Below are positions 62,567-64,000 of a stretch of DNA of 64,000 nucleotides, piece by piece. The stretch spans positions 558,001 through 622,000 of the forward strand of contig NZ_VIWW01000002.1 of the NCBI RefSeq assembly GCF_007829885.1, given 5' to 3'. The position numbers were made by a program, and so were the translations under genes. Positions within the stretch are counted from its first letter, which is position 1. Every line of letters starts with the position of its first letter. Under the pieces are notes generated by a model. That model saw only the letters and a program-made list of their open reading frames with translations, was not told where the DNA came from and searched no databases. The stretch is from Streptomyces brevispora (lineage in GTDB: Bacteria > Actinomycetota > Actinomycetes > Streptomycetales > Streptomycetaceae).

Positions 62567-63131
62567 TTAGCCGGCGGTGTAGTTGAGGAAGTCGGCGACG
62601 ATGGGTACGCCGCGGCGACGACCGAGTTTTTGCCGGAGGTCGTTCAGGGTGCTGGTGCTGCGTGCGGAGGTGACGCGCCCATGCGGGCCACGGCGGTGTG
62701 GGCGGTGTCGACGGCGGCATTGATGTCGCCCAGGTCGAGATGGACTTCGGCGAGGCGTGCGAGGTAGGTGGCGTGCCCGCAGGGGAAGGCGTCGCCGTCA
62801 TACGCCTCGCCCTCGCTGTGATGTGCGGTGGAGGCGTCCTGGAAATGACGGAGGGGTTGCCGAGGTTGAGGGCGGAGCTGCCCAGAAGCTGGTGGGTTTC
62901 GCTGAGGTTGAACCAGTAGACGCAGGCCGGGTCCGCGACCCGCGCGTAGGTATCCATGGCGGCGTTGGCGGATCGGTCGGCGGCACGGGTGTCACCGGCG
63001 TGTGCGTGAGCCCGGCAGGCACGGGCGTGGAGCATGGCGGTCATGCGCGCTGAGCCGATGCGCGGGGCCTGGCTGAGTGCTGCTTCGGGGCTGGCGCACA
63101 ACAGTAATTCGAGCTCCTTGATGAACAGTGC
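62567..63131 (-). pseudogene. TPR-containing regulator, 5' truncated with two frameshifts
   Basis: PRIGSARMTAMLHARACRAH, YWFNLSETHQLLGSSALNLG, then after a frame change near 62845 ATYLARLAEVHLDLGDINAA, and after another near 62685 the tail RGVPIVADFLNYTAG. This is the C-terminal TPR half of an XRE-family regulator; the DNA-binding half is missing where the lipoprotein gene begins. Confidence 0.6.
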
Positions 63132-63175
63132 GATATCCGGCACGAGTGTCGACGCTCCGATTGGAGATGACCGAA

Positions 63176-63919
63176 ATGGCATCAACTACCTCTACTGAAC
63201 GGTCAGATTCCCGCCGCGTCGGTCTTGCCTTCCTGTCGGCCGGCCTCCTGCTGCCACTCGCCCTGTCGGCATGCTCCAGCGGGGCCGGGGCCCATACAGT
63301 GAAGGACTCCGCGCGCGCACCGCAGTCGGCACTGAGCCAGGGGACAGCGACCGGGTCAAGTGACGCCGCTGACCACAAGGTCCTCCTCGACGGCGCTCTC
63401 AACCGTACCTACGCCGCCCCGGACCTCGCTGCCTTTGCCGAGCAGTCCGGGGCCGTTAACGTGATCAGCGGCACGGTCACTGCCACCCGTCCGCTGGTAA
63501 CCGAGCCGGCTACCACCGTCGAGACGATCCTGACGGTCTCGGTGGAGGAGCAACGGGAAGCCGGCGCTCCCACCACCGTCGAGGTGCGGGAGCAGGGGGG
63601 CATCGTCACGGTCGCGCAGGTGCGTACCGACTTCGAGGACAAGCTCAAGCGTAAGTTGACCGCCAAGGAGCTGGCCGAGACGGTTGACTACCAGTTCAAC
63701 GGGGTCGAGCACGCGCGCGTGGGCGACCGAGTCCTCGTCGTGGTGGGCGACGACACTTCCGTACAGAAGGAAGGCGCTTACGTCAGTCTGGCCCGGCTGG
63801 TGCAGAAGGACGTTGCGGGCCCCACGTCCCGGTCGGCCGCCACGAAGTTCACCTGGCCCGGGGAGGCCCCGAACCCGGCCTGGGAGAAATCGGTCGACGC
63901 GAACTCGCTGATGGAGTGA
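63176..63919 (+). CDS. Secreted lipoprotein of unknown function
   Basis: 247 aa from the ATG at 63176 (GGAG nine bases upstream). Signal peptide with RR pair and lipobox LALSACSS. The mature part contains VISGTVTATRPLV, VEEQREAGAPTTVEVREQGG and GDRVLVVVGDD, suggestive of a small beta-rich domain. No enzyme motif. Followed by a strong terminator. Confidence 0.75.
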   Translation: MASTTSTERSDSRRVGLAFLSAGLLLPLALSACSSGAGAHTVKDSARAPQSALSQGTATGSSDAADHKVLLDGALNRTYAAPDLAAFAEQSGAVNVISGTVTATRPLVTEPATTVETILTVSVEEQREAGAPTTVEVREQGGIVTVAQVRTDFEDKLKRKLTAKELAETVDYQFNGVEHARVGDRVLVVVGDDTSVQKEGAYVSLARLVQKDVAGPTSRSAATKFTWPGEAPNPAWEKSVDANSLME

Positions 63920-63924
63920 GAAGG

Positions 63925-63965
63925 GCCGGCAGGCCGTCCAGGAGCGTACTGGGCGGCCTGCCGGC
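63925..63965 (+). terminator. Terminator of the lipoprotein gene
   Basis: GCCGGCAGGCCG (63925-63936) pairs exactly over 12 bp with CGGCCTGCCGGC (63954-63965); 17-nt loop. Confidence 0.75.
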
Positions 63966-64000
63966 AGGTGGCGTCGCGTCGCCAGGGTCCTGTTGTATGC

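Noticed and set aside
1..64000. tRNA, rRNA or CRISPR loci
   Set aside because: None recognised by eye on either strand; a covariance search would be needed to exclude small RNAs.

Overview
The window reads as a high-GC actinomycete, almost certainly Streptomyces. Codon third positions are GC-saturated, GTG starts and GTGA/ATGA gene overlaps are common, and the gene families are typical of the genus: a SARP regulator, a type II polyketide ketosynthase pair, a SapA-like spore-associated protein, a DUF5819/HTTM pair and the telomere genes tap and tpg. The tap-tpg operon near 55-57.6 kb and the density of transposon debris and frameshifted remnants on the right half suggest the arm of a linear chromosome or a linear plasmid. 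No telomere end is seen.

Left part (0-7.1 kb): a minus-strand operon of a small unknown protein, a TcmI-type cyclase, KS-alpha, KS-beta/chain length factor and an ABC exporter, then a separately terminated Tat-exported multicopper oxidase. No acyl carrier protein is present. From 7.2 to 13.1 kb runs a minus-strand sulfur operon, cysC-cysD-cysN followed by ssuA-ssuB-ssuC. An alpha/beta hydrolase and a two-component system (NarL-type regulator plus a kinase containing an internal duplication) follow to 16.8 kb.

Centre-left (17-27 kb): a peptide-modifying locus. A fused leader-binding/YcaO cyclodehydratase lies next to a 40-residue candidate precursor with one Cys in its tail. Opposite is a plus-strand run: SARP activator, thioesterase, two unknown reading frames coupled by GTGA overlaps, a 46-residue peptide, and a coupled flavoprotein/lyase pair resembling CreE/CreD, the aspartate-nitrosuccinate route that releases nitrite. 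A ribosomal peptide locus carrying a nitrite-forming pair is one of the two most interesting features.

Middle (27-43 kb): IS remnants, then HTTM and DUF5819 membrane proteins with a secreted ice-binding-fold protein upstream, then a compact plus-strand system: a 22-residue hydrophobic peptide, a PaaK-like adenylate-forming enzyme, and a polytopic membrane protein with the YD and GLGD motifs of presenilin/signal-peptide-peptidase aspartyl proteases. This three-gene unit is the other leading candidate for something undescribed. From 36.6 to 41.4 kb there are many truncated genes (SDR, LLM, MerR, Ku, recombinase) between a few intact ones.

Right part (43.5-64 kb): an 8.68-kb Tn3-family transposon with 49-bp inverted repeats and a 5-bp GAGTT duplication. 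Its transposase is broken by a nested two-integrase element beside a catalytic aspartate codon; its cargo is a flavin reductase, an ArsR-type regulator and a frameshifted resolvase. After an aminoglycoside phosphotransferase-like gene come a decayed tpg copy, the intact tap-tpg operon, an istB remnant, a methyltransferase, a SapA-like protein, small membrane proteins and a lipoprotein.
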